From a virus, in IMG/VR virus record IMGVR_UViG_3300035670_005308, positions 1-23,878 of that record: 23,878 bases of DNA. One strand, given 5' to 3'. Shown here piece by piece: positions 8,909-15,285 of this stretch. The notes below the pieces were generated by a model that ran no database searches, had not been told where the DNA came from, and saw only the letters and a program-made list of their open reading frames with translations. The first letter of the stretch is position 1. Every line of letters begins with the position of its first letter. The position numbers and the translations under genes are program-made.

Positions 8909-9052
8909 ATGCCTACCTACCGCACAATTCACACCGACTTTGGCCTGGCCGCGATGGCTGCGGCCTCGCGATCTACATCGAGGGCGTCCGCCTCCCGAAG
9001 CGTGCCGGCGCCGGCGGCTGGCACGGAAACTTTCACATACAAAATTTCATAA
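8909..9052 (+). pseudogene. Tail-fibre-like N-terminal remnant or 47-aa leader ORF
   Basis: A 47-codon frame begins MPTYRTIHTDFGLAAMAAA, which resembles the first residues of many phage tail-fibre/tail-collar proteins (consensus-like YxTIxTxxGxxxxAxA). After that it turns into Ser/Arg/Ala-rich sequence with no family likeness and stops at 9050-9052, four nucleotides before the holin ATG. Its composition is GC-rich like the end of the tailspike. The likeliest reading is a recombination scar left by a tail-gene exchange. Because the holin lacks a clear Shine-Dalgarno, the ORF may still be translated and couple ribosomes into the holin. No good ribosome site precedes its own ATG. Confidence 0.4.
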
Positions 9053-9056
9053 ACCA

Positions 9057-9569
9057 ATGGCCCCCTTCGTCGCTACGCTGCTGCAATCCGGCCTCTCTCT
9101 TCTGGCTAACGCTGGCCTTGTGAAAGGAAAGCAATGGCTTAAGGAAAAGACAGGGGTTGATATCGACAAAGCTCAGCTTACTCCCCAAGAGCTTGCTTCC
9201 CTCCAGCAATTCCAGCTAGAGCATGAGGAGGAGCTTCAGCGTATTCGTCTGGAAGAGAATAAGCTAGACCATGAGATGGAGAAGGCTTATCTAGAGGACA
9301 GGCAGGACGCCAGAGCCAGGGATGTAGAATACGTCAAGGCAGGTAAGCATAATTTGCGGGGTGATATCCTTGCTTACGGTGCTGTGGCCGCTCTGATTGT
9401 CTCCATCTTCCTTGCTCATTTCACTACGCTTGAACAGCCTCAGCGTGACCTCGTTATTTTCTTTGCTGGTGTTATTGCCGGCTTGGTGAAGGATGTCTAC
9501 AGCTTTGAGTTTGGCTCCAGCCGTGGCAGCAAGGAGAAGAGTGAGCAGATGAAGGAGAAGAGCAAGTGA
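9057..9569 (+). CDS. Holin (3TM/GTA-type)
   Basis: This encodes 170 residues. An amphipathic or hydrophobic N-terminal segment (4-21) is followed by a highly charged helix (about 40-95, Glu/Lys/Arg-rich). Two clear membrane segments lie at about 103-121 (ILAYGAVAALIVSIFLAHF) and 131-149, and the charged tail has SSRGSKEKSEQ. This order matches the three-helix holin family often annotated 3TM or GTA holin. Holins open the inner membrane to release the endolysin. The gene directly precedes the endolysin with a GTGA overlap. ATG 9057 was chosen because in-frame sequence upstream is Arg/Pro-rich and unlike a protein; a Shine-Dalgarno is not evident, so coupling to the short ORF ending at 9052 is possible. 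Confidence 0.8.
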   Translation: MAPFVATLLQSGLSLLANAGLVKGKQWLKEKTGVDIDKAQLTPQELASLQQFQLEHEEELQRIRLEENKLDHEMEKAYLEDRQDARARDVEYVKAGKHNLRGDILAYGAVAALIVSIFLAHFTTLEQPQRDLVIFFAGVIAGLVKDVYSFEFGSSRGSKEKSEQMKEKSK

Positions 9570-9925
9570 GCCTCGTAGCAGAGCAATGGCTATTCCTGCA
9601 AGACCTCACCAAGCTCATCGCATTTGCTCAAGAGAAGGGCTACGTCCTGACGGGAGGTGAGCTTTCCCGCACTGTAGAGCAGCAGGAAATCTACATGAAG
9701 ACGGGGCGCAGCAAGACCATGAACAGTATGCACCTCAAGCGTGCTGCTATTGATCTTAATGTGTTCAAGGATGGGAAGCTGTGTACTCGTGACCAGATTG
9801 AGCCTCTCGGTGATTACTGGGAGTCTCTGTCCCCTAAGAATCGCTGGGGCGGGTCATGGAGAGGAGAGGTGGAAGCTGGCCGCAGTAAGTTTATTGATGC
9901 ACCGCATTTTGAACGTCGTGTATAA
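9566..9925 (+). CDS. M15-family peptidase endolysin
   Basis: This encodes 119 residues, the usual size of single-domain phage L-alanyl-D-glutamate-type endopeptidases. Zinc-site residues are visible: H56 in SMHLKRAAIDLN with D63 seven positions on (HxxxxxxD), and the terminal DAPHFE (D111 to H114). These are the hallmarks of the VanY/M15 fold. It should cut peptidoglycan peptides at lysis. No signal peptide is present, which fits release through the upstream holin. The GTG start overlaps the holin stop as GTGA and has AAGGAG at 9552-9557, eight nucleotides upstream. Confidence 0.88.
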   Translation: MSLVAEQWLFLQDLTKLIAFAQEKGYVLTGGELSRTVEQQEIYMKTGRSKTMNSMHLKRAAIDLNVFKDGKLCTRDQIEPLGDYWESLSPKNRWGGSWRGEVEAGRSKFIDAPHFERRV

Positions 9926-9936
9926 GGATAATTCTA

Positions 9937-10158
9937 ATGAGTGAAGAACTTGAACGAAGGATTGATGTCGTCAATCTACAGCGAGATGTCACAGATATGA
10001 AGGCTGAGATTGCTGAGCTTCGTAATGACATTCAGGATTTGGTGGTAGCTTGGCGCACCTCTCAAGGTGTAGTCGCCTTCGTCAAGTGGCTGTCTGGTGT
10101 AGCCCTTGCTGTGGGTATTCTGTGGCAGGCTTTCAAACAGACGATGGGGAAAGCGTAA
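9937..10158 (+). CDS. Small coiled-coil membrane protein of the lysis cassette
   Basis: This encodes 73 residues. Residues 3-36 form a charged heptad helix (ELERRIDVVNLQRDV and so on) and residues 45-63 a single hydrophobic span (VVAFVKWLSGVALAVGILW). The short C-terminal tail is basic. An AAGGA site lies about eight nucleotides upstream. Similar small coiled-coil plus one-helix proteins sit beside endolysin genes in many phages and are variously called holin, antiholin or hypothetical. It is not a typical inner-membrane spanin, because there the membrane helix precedes the coiled coil. The role in lysis is inferred from position. Confidence 0.65.
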   Translation: MSEELERRIDVVNLQRDVTDMKAEIAELRNDIQDLVVAWRTSQGVVAFVKWLSGVALAVGILWQAFKQTMGKA

Positions 10159-10385
10159 TGGCTAAATCTCGTAACTACCGTCGTGAATACGACATGTGGC
10201 ACTCGTCCACGAAGAGTAAGAAGGATAGGGCTTCACGGAACAAGGCTAGGCGTCAGCTTGAGAAAGAGGGGCGTGTTCACAAAGGAGATGGGCGTGATGT
10301 CGATCATGTAAATGGGCGGCCCCGGGACGGGAGAAGGTCGAATCTGCGTGTCACTAGCCGATCTTATAACAGAAGCAAGAAGTGA
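10158..10385 (+). CDS. Small HNH endonuclease
   Basis: This encodes 75 residues, very basic. ATG at 10158 overlaps the preceding stop as TAATG. The HNH core is compact: DVDHVNGRPRD (D49, H50), then SNLRV (N62) and RSYNRSKK (N71), the spacing of small phage HNH proteins that lack zinc knuckles. Such proteins nick or cut DNA; some assist packaging, others are homing enzymes. It is the last gene of the rightward transcript, and its stop is 1 nt from the terminator stem. Confidence 0.75.
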   Translation: MAKSRNYRREYDMWHSSTKSKKDRASRNKARRQLEKEGRVHKGDGRDVDHVNGRPRDGRRSNLRVTSRSYNRSKK

Positions 10386-10386
10386 A

Positions 10387-10417
10387 AAAGGCCCCAATTA
10401 AGGGGCCTTTCTTTTTA
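10387..10417. terminator. Bidirectional intrinsic terminator
   Basis: A perfect 9-bp stem AAAGGCCCC/GGGGCCTTT (10387-10395 and 10402-10410) has a 6-nt loop. On the plus strand it is followed by CTTTTT; on the minus strand it is followed by TTTTTC. It ends both the rightward late transcript and the leftward early transcript. The two convergent stop codons (10383-10385 and 10415-10417) are only 29 nt apart. Confidence 0.92.
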
Positions 10418-12301
10418 CAGCTCGCAATTACCTCCTGTACAGGCCAACGTCTGTACACCTTCCGTATTGTCCTGCCCCTTGTCATACAGCGGGAGCACAG
10501 ACCAGTCCAGAGCCTTTGGCATTTTCTTCAACCACTCCTCATACTGCTCTTCCGTGATGGCCTGATACGGCGCCTGCTTATAACTGTGGTCATCTCGTGG
10601 CAGGAAGCTAACACCACTAAGTTCATCAAAGTGGTCCCACACAAACTGACCAAGCTGTAGGAACTCATCGTCCTTATAGAACACAGTGATGGACGGCTTG
10701 TGTTCACACCAATTGGCCTGATAGGACAGCCACAGATTCATCTGGTCAATGGCCGTAACATCCTTGGTACACAGCGCGCCGAGCGGTGCCTTCTGCGGGA
10801 AATAGAACACCATCTGACTGTCAGGCTTATTGACGCAAGGCTCGTGTGGAATCCCTTGGTCAATCAGAAATTGGCAGATAGGGTCTTTGATGTCGTTACG
10901 GACAGAACGCAGGTAGTACGGAGAGTAGCGAGGGTGGATACCGCTGGCGCTGTTCACAAGCTGGCTAACGGTGCCGGAAGGCTTCACGCAGGTAATTGCA
11001 GTGCTGGCTGGAATGCCAAGCATTGACGCCCATTTGCTGTTCGTAATAACAGCAGTCTCCTCCATTTCCTTCAGCCAGGAGACATGCTGAGGGTGCTTAG
11101 GATTGTTGAGTACATTGTGATCGCAGATGCCGGTGAGACTAACCCCCAGCAGCCGCTCCTCTTCCGTATTACGCTGCCATTGCTTGCGGAGATAGCGGAA
11201 ATTAGTAAGCGTACTCTGAAGCGTGCCAAGAATCGTGGCAATCTCTACCTTCGCGCACAGGTCATTCAAGTCATCCGTAGAGCGAACAACAACTTCGCTC
11301 AGATTGCAGAACTGATGCGGTCGGAGAATGATCTCGCTGCAAGGGTTGGTTCCGAATTCATAGTCAGTGTCACGACGGCCGTTCTTGGCAGCAGCATTCT
11401 TACTGGCCTGACGATTAAAAATACCACGCTCACCGCTGTACGATTCGTACAGGCTCTTCCATTCATTCATGAACGTAGGGAAGCCGGGCTTACTCTCGTA
11501 CACGGCGCTGTTGTTGGCAAGGGCACGGTGAGGGTGCGTCTTCCACCAAGTACCGCTCTTGCACATCCGCATCTCTTCATCATTAAGATCAGAGAGACTG
11601 ATGAGGGCAGAGCGACGGACGCCGCCGACAACAACAATCTCAGCAATCTTGCAAACCAAATCGTGACATTCAACAGGGCGCAGCTTACGGCCAACAGCGT
11701 TAAGGACCATGTTCACAGTGAAATTAAACAGGTCGTTCAGGGGGCCGGGGCCAGAGGCACGGCCGCCAAACGTCTTCAGACGAGCACCAGCAGGACGCAC
11801 CTTGCTAGTATCCCACTTCGGAATCTTACCGGCCCACAGCATAGACAGCAGTTCACGGAAGGCAGAGGCCCACCCAATTTTGCTGTCAGCTACAACAATG
11901 GTGCTGTCGGTGCGATGGAATTCATCGGGCAGGGAGGGAAGCTGATTGGTGTAGCGGCTCTCTACGCTGAAGCCAACACCCGTGCCGCACATTAGGACAT
12001 AGAGGATTTCATCAAAATCTCGCAGCGACTCAATCACCGTATAAGAGCAATTGAAAGCAGCTACGTTGTCCCGCTTCAGGGCCTCACCAGCCGTCATCAA
12101 CGTACGCATTGACGGCATGATTTCATGACTCTTAATAGACTCGCCAATTAGATTGAGAGTTTTGTCGTTTATCTCAGGCAGATGTTCTTTCCAAAACCCA
12201 ATCAGACGATTAACAGTTTCTTCCCATGATTCACGACGCCCCTTCTCGTCGTCAAAACGGGCGTAGCGGGAGGCTGCAATATAGCGGGAATAGTCTTCCA
12301 T
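10415..12301 (-). CDS. nrdJ: Class II ribonucleotide reductase, adenosylcobalamin-dependent
   Basis: This encodes 628 residues. Conserved reductase residues: C85 (AFNCSY) and C332 (FCNLSEV), the redox pair; C321 with N319 and E323 in GTNPCSEI, giving the thiyl-radical cysteine; the glycine-rich CGTGVGFS at 105-112; PSGTVSQLVN at 441-450; and the C-terminal shuttle pair C621/C626 (ACTGGNCEL). The pattern and single-gene form fit the monomeric B12-dependent class II enzymes (Lactobacillus RTPR type), though this one is about 100 residues shorter. It reduces ribonucleotides to deoxyribonucleotides for phage DNA synthesis. No NrdB or NrdG partner is visible, as expected for class II. AAGGAG lies five nucleotides from the ATG. 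It has its own promoter (12363-12391) with a hairpin in the leader. Last gene of the leftward transcript. Confidence 0.9.
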   Translation of the reverse strand: MEDYSRYIAASRYARFDDEKGRRESWEETVNRLIGFWKEHLPEINDKTLNLIGESIKSHEIMPSMRTLMTAGEALKRDNVAAFNCSYTVIESLRDFDEILYVLMCGTGVGFSVESRYTNQLPSLPDEFHRTDSTIVVADSKIGWASAFRELLSMLWAGKIPKWDTSKVRPAGARLKTFGGRASGPGPLNDLFNFTVNMVLNAVGRKLRPVECHDLVCKIAEIVVVGGVRRSALISLSDLNDEEMRMCKSGTWWKTHPHRALANNSAVYESKPGFPTFMNEWKSLYESYSGERGIFNRQASKNAAAKNGRRDTDYEFGTNPCSEIILRPHQFCNLSEVVVRSTDDLNDLCAKVEIATILGTLQSTLTNFRYLRKQWQRNTEEERLLGVSLTGICDHNVLNNPKHPQHVSWLKEMEETAVITNSKWASMLGIPASTAITCVKPSGTVSQLVNSASGIHPRYSPYYLRSVRNDIKDPICQFLIDQGIPHEPCVNKPDSQMVFYFPQKAPLGALCTKDVTAIDQMNLWLSYQANWCEHKPSITVFYKDDEFLQLGQFVWDHFDELSGVSFLPRDDHSYKQAPYQAITEEQYEEWLKKMPKALDWSVLPLYDKGQDNTEGVQTLACTGGNCEL

Positions 12302-12317
12302 ACATCTCCTTAGACAG

Positions 12318-12337
12318 AAAACCCCTCCGAAGAGGGG
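12318..12337 (-). terminator. UUCG-loop terminator/attenuator in the reductase leader
   Basis: On the minus strand CCCCTC-TTCG-GAGGGG forms a 6-bp stem capped by the very stable C(UUCG)G tetraloop, followed by TTTTCTGTCT. On the plus strand no T-run follows, so it works leftward only. It lies downstream of the promoter at 12363-12391 and 16 nt upstream of the reductase start codon. It may end the upstream replication transcript, attenuate the reductase, or both. Confidence 0.7.
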
Positions 12338-12362
12338 CTGTAAATAATGCTGTTGGACCTAT

Positions 12363-12391
12363 ATTATACCACACCTACTAATTATTGTCTA
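12363..12391 (-). promoter_or_regulatory. Sigma70 promoter for the reductase
   Basis: On the minus strand: TAGACA (12386-12391), a 17-nt spacer, and TATAAT (12363-12368) preceded by TGG, giving an extended -10 element. Predicted start is about 12356, so the leader to the reductase ATG is about 55 nt and contains the UUCG hairpin. The -35 overlaps the last three bases of the DUF3310 gene. Confidence 0.8.
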
Positions 12392-12838
12392 GGCGTATTC
12401 CCAATCAACAATCTCACCTTGCAGACTTCTGTCATTTCCAACCCACTTCAAATCGCCTGCAAGGAAGGGGCCTCGCTTGTCTTTTTGTCCAGCTAAATAA
12501 ACATAGACACTGGCATCAGGATCGGGGAAGGGCTTGAAGTATTTAGGAGTTATTCGCGCAGACTCATAATATGGAACCTGCGTCACTTCTTCCTCAAACG
12601 TATCCTTACCAATCTCATCCTGTTCAGCAAGAATCAAATTGATGTAATTCCTGGCCTTCTTCAAATCCTCCCAGCTATTCTTCTCAGGAGCACGGAGAAT
12701 GTATTTGATGACATTCCCCATCCGGAAGCCGAAGCTGCTATTCACAGGCTGCTTAGCCTCCCACTTCTTGAGGACATCGTCAATAATATCAATGCACTCA
12801 AGCCCGCAAATCTGATAATGCTTAGGGGGATTACTCAT
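12389..12838 (-). CDS. DUF3310 / SaV-like protein, possible nucleotide kinase relative
   Basis: This encodes 149 residues. The N-terminal half has the DUF3310 pattern: HYQICGLECIDII near residues 7-19, then FGFRMGNVIKYILRA (about 41-55), KNSWEDLKKARNYINLIL (about 58-75). This domain is common in phages; as I recall, T7 gp1.7, a nucleotide kinase, carries a related region, which would fit a place next to ribonucleotide reductase in nucleotide supply. The C-terminal half (76-149) has no family I recognise. It overlaps the upstream 58-residue gene by 8 nt. Confidence 0.75.
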   Translation of the reverse strand: MSNPPKHYQICGLECIDIIDDVLKKWEAKQPVNSSFGFRMGNVIKYILRAPEKNSWEDLKKARNYINLILAEQDEIGKDTFEEEVTQVPYYESARITPKYFKPFPDPDASVYVYLAGQKDKRGPFLAGDLKWVGNDRSLQGEIVDWEYA

Positions 12839-13007
12839 TGCTGTCTGAGTTATCGCTGCTGTCGTAGTGGTCGCCAGTGGGTCCGTTCATTCCGATGATG
12901 TCAATGCGGCTAGTGCCTTTGACACGGACATTGTACAGATGAACACTACACTGCTCCTCCAGCTCCTGCTTTTCCGTCTCTTCATCGTGCTTGTTACAAG
13001 ACATCAT
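12831..13007 (-). CDS. Small acidic unknown protein (58 aa)
   Basis: The gene is short but well supported: GTAGGAGTGG places AGGAG five nucleotides before a doubled ATG ATG (13007 and 13004), its start overlaps the stop of the exonuclease gene, and its end overlaps the next gene by 8 nt. It encodes 58 residues. Residues 8-19 are Glu-rich (DEETEKQELEEQ), the middle is beta-like (VHLYNVRVKGTSRIDIIGMNG), and the tail is Asp/Ser/Asn-rich. No family or function is recognised. The choice between the two ATGs is open. Confidence 0.7.
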   Translation of the reverse strand: MMSCNKHDEETEKQELEEQCSVHLYNVRVKGTSRIDIIGMNGPTGDHYDSSDNSDSNE

Positions 13008-13747
13008 TCCACTCCTACAATCAAAGGTTTTTCTTTCTCAGCAACCCGTTCCCGCCCCCACGTTCCACAGTCCTGACACTGATATCGCTTGTAACGTACA
13101 GACCGTGTGACGGCAAAGCCCCGGCGCTGAAGGTGACTACTACCACAAGTAGAGCAAACAGCAGCGTGTTCTTCAGTGAATGTAGTATAGTTGGGGTGGC
13201 CTTGAATCCAGGGACGTAGATAGTCATATAGCTTTTCCAGCAGCACTACGTCTCCTTTATTATACTCCGTCATCTTACGCCGTGCAATCTTGTCGCCAGC
13301 CATCACCTTTACCCACAGCTCCATGCCCTCATGCTTCACCTTAGAGCCTAGACCGAGCTGCTGGCACACATGGTCCAGCTTGTTGCTGGCAAAGCGGAAC
13401 TGACGGCGGACAGTCTGGTAAAGATCAATACTCTTTACGGGAGACGGAGGAGGCATCCCATACTTCAGAAACTCTTGACGCAGGATAGGCTCATCAAATT
13501 TCTTGCCGTTGTAGGTGACGACAGCATCAGCCTCGTCAATAGCATCGTGGATACGGGCCATCATACCAACATGCCCATCGTCCCACTCCGATGCGAAATG
13601 CAGCTTGTCTTCGTTATGCCACTTCCAAGAGGCACACAGCAAGCCGCCTGTTTCAATCAGCCTGTCAACAGGGATGTATTGCTTCTTCAGGTCCCACAGA
13701 TAGGCTGTATGCGGCTTTGTCTCAATATCCGCACAGAGGATTTTCAA
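13004..13747 (-). CDS. DEDD (RNase H-like) 3'-5' exonuclease with C-terminal zinc ribbon
   Basis: This encodes 247 residues. The exonuclease motifs are visible: CADIET (D7, E9), VTYNGKKFDEP (D85) and EYNKGDVVLL (Y162, D166), with SIDLYQTVR at 107-114 between them. They define a DEDDy exonuclease of the RNase H-like (YprB-type) group. The C-terminus carries four cysteines in two CxxC knuckles (C198/C201 and C224/C227, CSTCGSSH and CQDCGTWG), a zinc ribbon probably used for nucleic-acid binding. The DNA polymerase has its own proofreading domain, so this is an additional nuclease, perhaps for repair or host DNA breakdown. It overlaps the upstream 55-residue gene by 4 nt. Confidence 0.85.
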   Translation of the reverse strand: MKILCADIETKPHTAYLWDLKKQYIPVDRLIETGGLLCASWKWHNEDKLHFASEWDDGHVGMMARIHDAIDEADAVVTYNGKKFDEPILRQEFLKYGMPPPSPVKSIDLYQTVRRQFRFASNKLDHVCQQLGLGSKVKHEGMELWVKVMAGDKIARRKMTEYNKGDVVLLEKLYDYLRPWIQGHPNYTTFTEEHAAVCSTCGSSHLQRRGFAVTRSVRYKRYQCQDCGTWGRERVAEKEKPLIVGVE

Positions 13748-13911
13748 TGCTCTTTCTCCCTGATGTCTTCAGGTAAATCAACAATAGAAACACTCAATCC
13801 GTGTGTTGCTGTAATAGGGATAATCATCTCCTGACTCTGCATCTTGGCTGACAGCAGCAGGAACAGAGAGCTACAGGCCGATGCTAACAGTTGATATTCT
13901 TGTTCATCCAC
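13744..13911 (-). CDS. Unknown small protein (55 aa)
   Basis: I place the start at GTG 13911, which has GGAGAG about six nucleotides upstream and overlaps the stop of the HNH gene by 8 nt; an ATG at 13959 would put 16 odd residues inside the HNH gene and lacks a ribosome site. The product is 55 residues: a hydrophobic helix near residues 8-22 (LLASACSSLFLLLSA), then a beta-like segment (MIIPITATHGLSVSIVDLP) and a charged end. It might be membrane-associated. No family is recognised. Confidence 0.6.
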   Translation of the reverse strand: MDEQEYQLLASACSSLFLLLSAKMQSQEMIIPITATHGLSVSIVDLPEDIREKEH

Positions 13912-14284
13912 TCCGACTCTCCGCTGTAATTTCCTTGTGGCAGGGCTTACAGACAACACGAAGCCCTTCTTTCTCGCAGAACAGACGCTCTACAAACCCC
14001 GGCAAATCAGCGTATGACTTGAGGCTGCCGCAGGGAACAATGTGATCCACTTCAACATTCTTCTGCATGTGCCATTGCTTACAAACAGCACATAGGAATT
14101 CCCATTTCTGCTTGATGTTAGGGCCTGTGTATTTCCGCCTGGCATCCTTGAGAGCAGAATAGCGAGGCTTCCATCGCTGATACTTAGCCCTTAGTCCTGA
14201 TCGGACAAACCCCCAGAAAGCTGCTTCTGTGTACGTCCCATCTCCCCTGGTTTTTGCAACCCTAACACGCTTCAATCGCCCCAT
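13904..14284 (-). CDS. HNH endonuclease with zinc knuckles
   Basis: This encodes 126 residues. The N-terminal 60 are basic and Trp/Arg/Lys-rich, likely for DNA contact. A zinc-stabilised HNH follows: CAVC (C65, C68), VEVDHIVPCGS (D80, H81 catalytic), then GLRVVCKPCHKEIT (C112, C115, H116). It is probably a free-standing homing endonuclease or a nicking enzyme; it lies between replication genes, as such enzymes often do. It overlaps the upstream 60-residue gene by 13 nt. The ribosome site is weak. Confidence 0.85.
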   Translation of the reverse strand: MGRLKRVRVAKTRGDGTYTEAAFWGFVRSGLRAKYQRWKPRYSALKDARRKYTGPNIKQKWEFLCAVCKQWHMQKNVEVDHIVPCGSLKSYADLPGFVERLFCEKEGLRVVCKPCHKEITAESRSG

Positions 14285-14454
14285 CCCATATGCTGCATCT
14301 TCAGTTTACAACTGTAAACCAACCCAGCGTATTCAAGCATTGCCTTAGACAGAGTGAAGGGGCTTTCGTCTGGGAGGATGCACTTCCTGACACAATCCTC
14401 AAGCTCTCCTTCTGTCAGGTCTTCAATGTATTTCTTCTCAGAGTCTGTAATCAT
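14272..14454 (-). CDS. Unknown small protein (60 aa)
   Basis: This encodes 60 residues, acidic at the N-terminus (DSEKKYIEDLTEGELEDCVRK) and helical throughout, with three cysteines but no paired metal motif. AAAGG precedes the ATG. It overlaps the 5'-3' exonuclease by 17 nt and the HNH gene by 13 nt, so it is probably translated by coupling. The function is not recognised; its size and place suggest a small accessory factor of the replication operon. Confidence 0.6.
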   Translation of the reverse strand: MITDSEKKYIEDLTEGELEDCVRKCILPDESPFTLSKAMLEYAGLVYSCKLKMQHMGWGD

Positions 14455-15160
14455 CTAGATTAAACCTTTCTTCTGGCTTGCGGAGAAGGTAAACAAGGGA
14501 AGCTACTTCCGTCAACAGCGCATCGTCTGCATACATCTCTCTCACCACTTCCTTACGCTTCTCAGGCTTCAACGGCAGCAGCAGACGCTTGGAACGTACC
14601 GGCCCCCACTTAGTTCCCTTCCTGCCCTTGGCTTCCCACAGCGAGGGGATGTTGTCTGTTACATCTCCCGTCAGGCATTGAATCCAAAACCAGCAATTAG
14701 CTCTGTCAGGACTGACAGTGTAGCGACGCTTCTGCCTGTAGTTGTAATGCTTGCCTGGAATCTGATTCAGGTCTTTGTCGATGTGGGCTACAACAGCATT
14801 CTCAATACGTCGGGCATCAATGCTTACAGCGTCATCTGCCTCCATTCCATCTACAACGTAGGCCCCCCAGAGCTTGATGAGACGATCACGAGCAGCTTCG
14901 TAATAGTGAGGCTTAGCTGCTGTACGATTGGCCTTATAGGGCTTAATCTTTGCTACGTCGTGCCTGAAGTTGCCAGAGCCGGTGAGGTAGAGTCGGTAGT
15001 CTTTTCGCCTGCTACCTTCCACAATACCGTTTACAGCCTGATCGAGCCGTGAGTTCATCACCCACGGCTCTGCCAGCGTCACCGACCCGTCTTCCTCTGT
15101 CTTCTGGCACCCAAATCCTATTGAGTAGCATAGAGTGTCCGCGTCGATTAGGACCGTCAC
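14438..15160 (-). CDS. 5'-3' exonuclease / flap endonuclease (T7 gp6-like role)
   Basis: This encodes 240 residues with the PIN-like 5'-nuclease fold. Metal-site and DNA-contact motifs: LIDADTL (D6, D8), FRHDVAKIKPYKANR (66-79, the arch-region basic motif), GMEADDAVS (E107, D109, D110), HIDKDLNQIPG (D128, D130) and LTGDVTDNIP (D166, D169). This is the acidic constellation of phage 5'-nucleases, which remove RNA primers and process recombination ends. It starts with GTG at 15160, overlapping the stop of the 37-residue gene (CAGTGACGG). Confidence 0.92.
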   Translation of the reverse strand: MTVLIDADTLCYSIGFGCQKTEEDGSVTLAEPWVMNSRLDQAVNGIVEGSRRKDYRLYLTGSGNFRHDVAKIKPYKANRTAAKPHYYEAARDRLIKLWGAYVVDGMEADDAVSIDARRIENAVVAHIDKDLNQIPGKHYNYRQKRRYTVSPDRANCWFWIQCLTGDVTDNIPSLWEAKGRKGTKWGPVRSKRLLLPLKPEKRKEVVREMYADDALLTEVASLVYLLRKPEERFNLDDYRL

Positions 15161-15270
15161 TGCGTTACAGCTTCCTGCTTAGGCTTACGGCCCCGCTTCT
15201 TGGCAGGAGTGCCATCCTTCTTACGGCCATACGGCGCTTCATTGTCAACAGGCTTGTTTTCGTCAGTCAT
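15157..15270 (-). CDS. Very small basic AT-hook-like protein (37 aa)
   Basis: This encodes 37 residues: an acidic start (MTDENKPVDNEAP) and a strongly basic Gly/Lys/Arg/Pro tail (YGRKKDGTPAKKRGRKPKQ). KKRGRKPK at residues 24-31 resembles an AT-hook, the minor-groove binding element. GGAG lies about seven nucleotides upstream of the ATG and its stop overlaps the exonuclease GTG, which supports a real, coupled gene. A DNA-binding or exonuclease-partner role is inference. Confidence 0.65.
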   Translation of the reverse strand: MTDENKPVDNEAPYGRKKDGTPAKKRGRKPKQEAVTQ

Positions 15271-15285
15271 GTTTATCTCCATTGG

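Noticed and set aside
11084-11995. Plus-strand frame (303 codons) opposite the ribonucleotide reductase
   Set aside because: The minus strand carries all conserved reductase motifs; the plus frame has none.
12302-12388. Cobalamin riboswitch before the B12-dependent reductase
   Set aside because: Only about 55 nt lie between the predicted transcript start and the start codon, too short for the known B12 riboswitch fold, and no B12-box-like sequence was seen.
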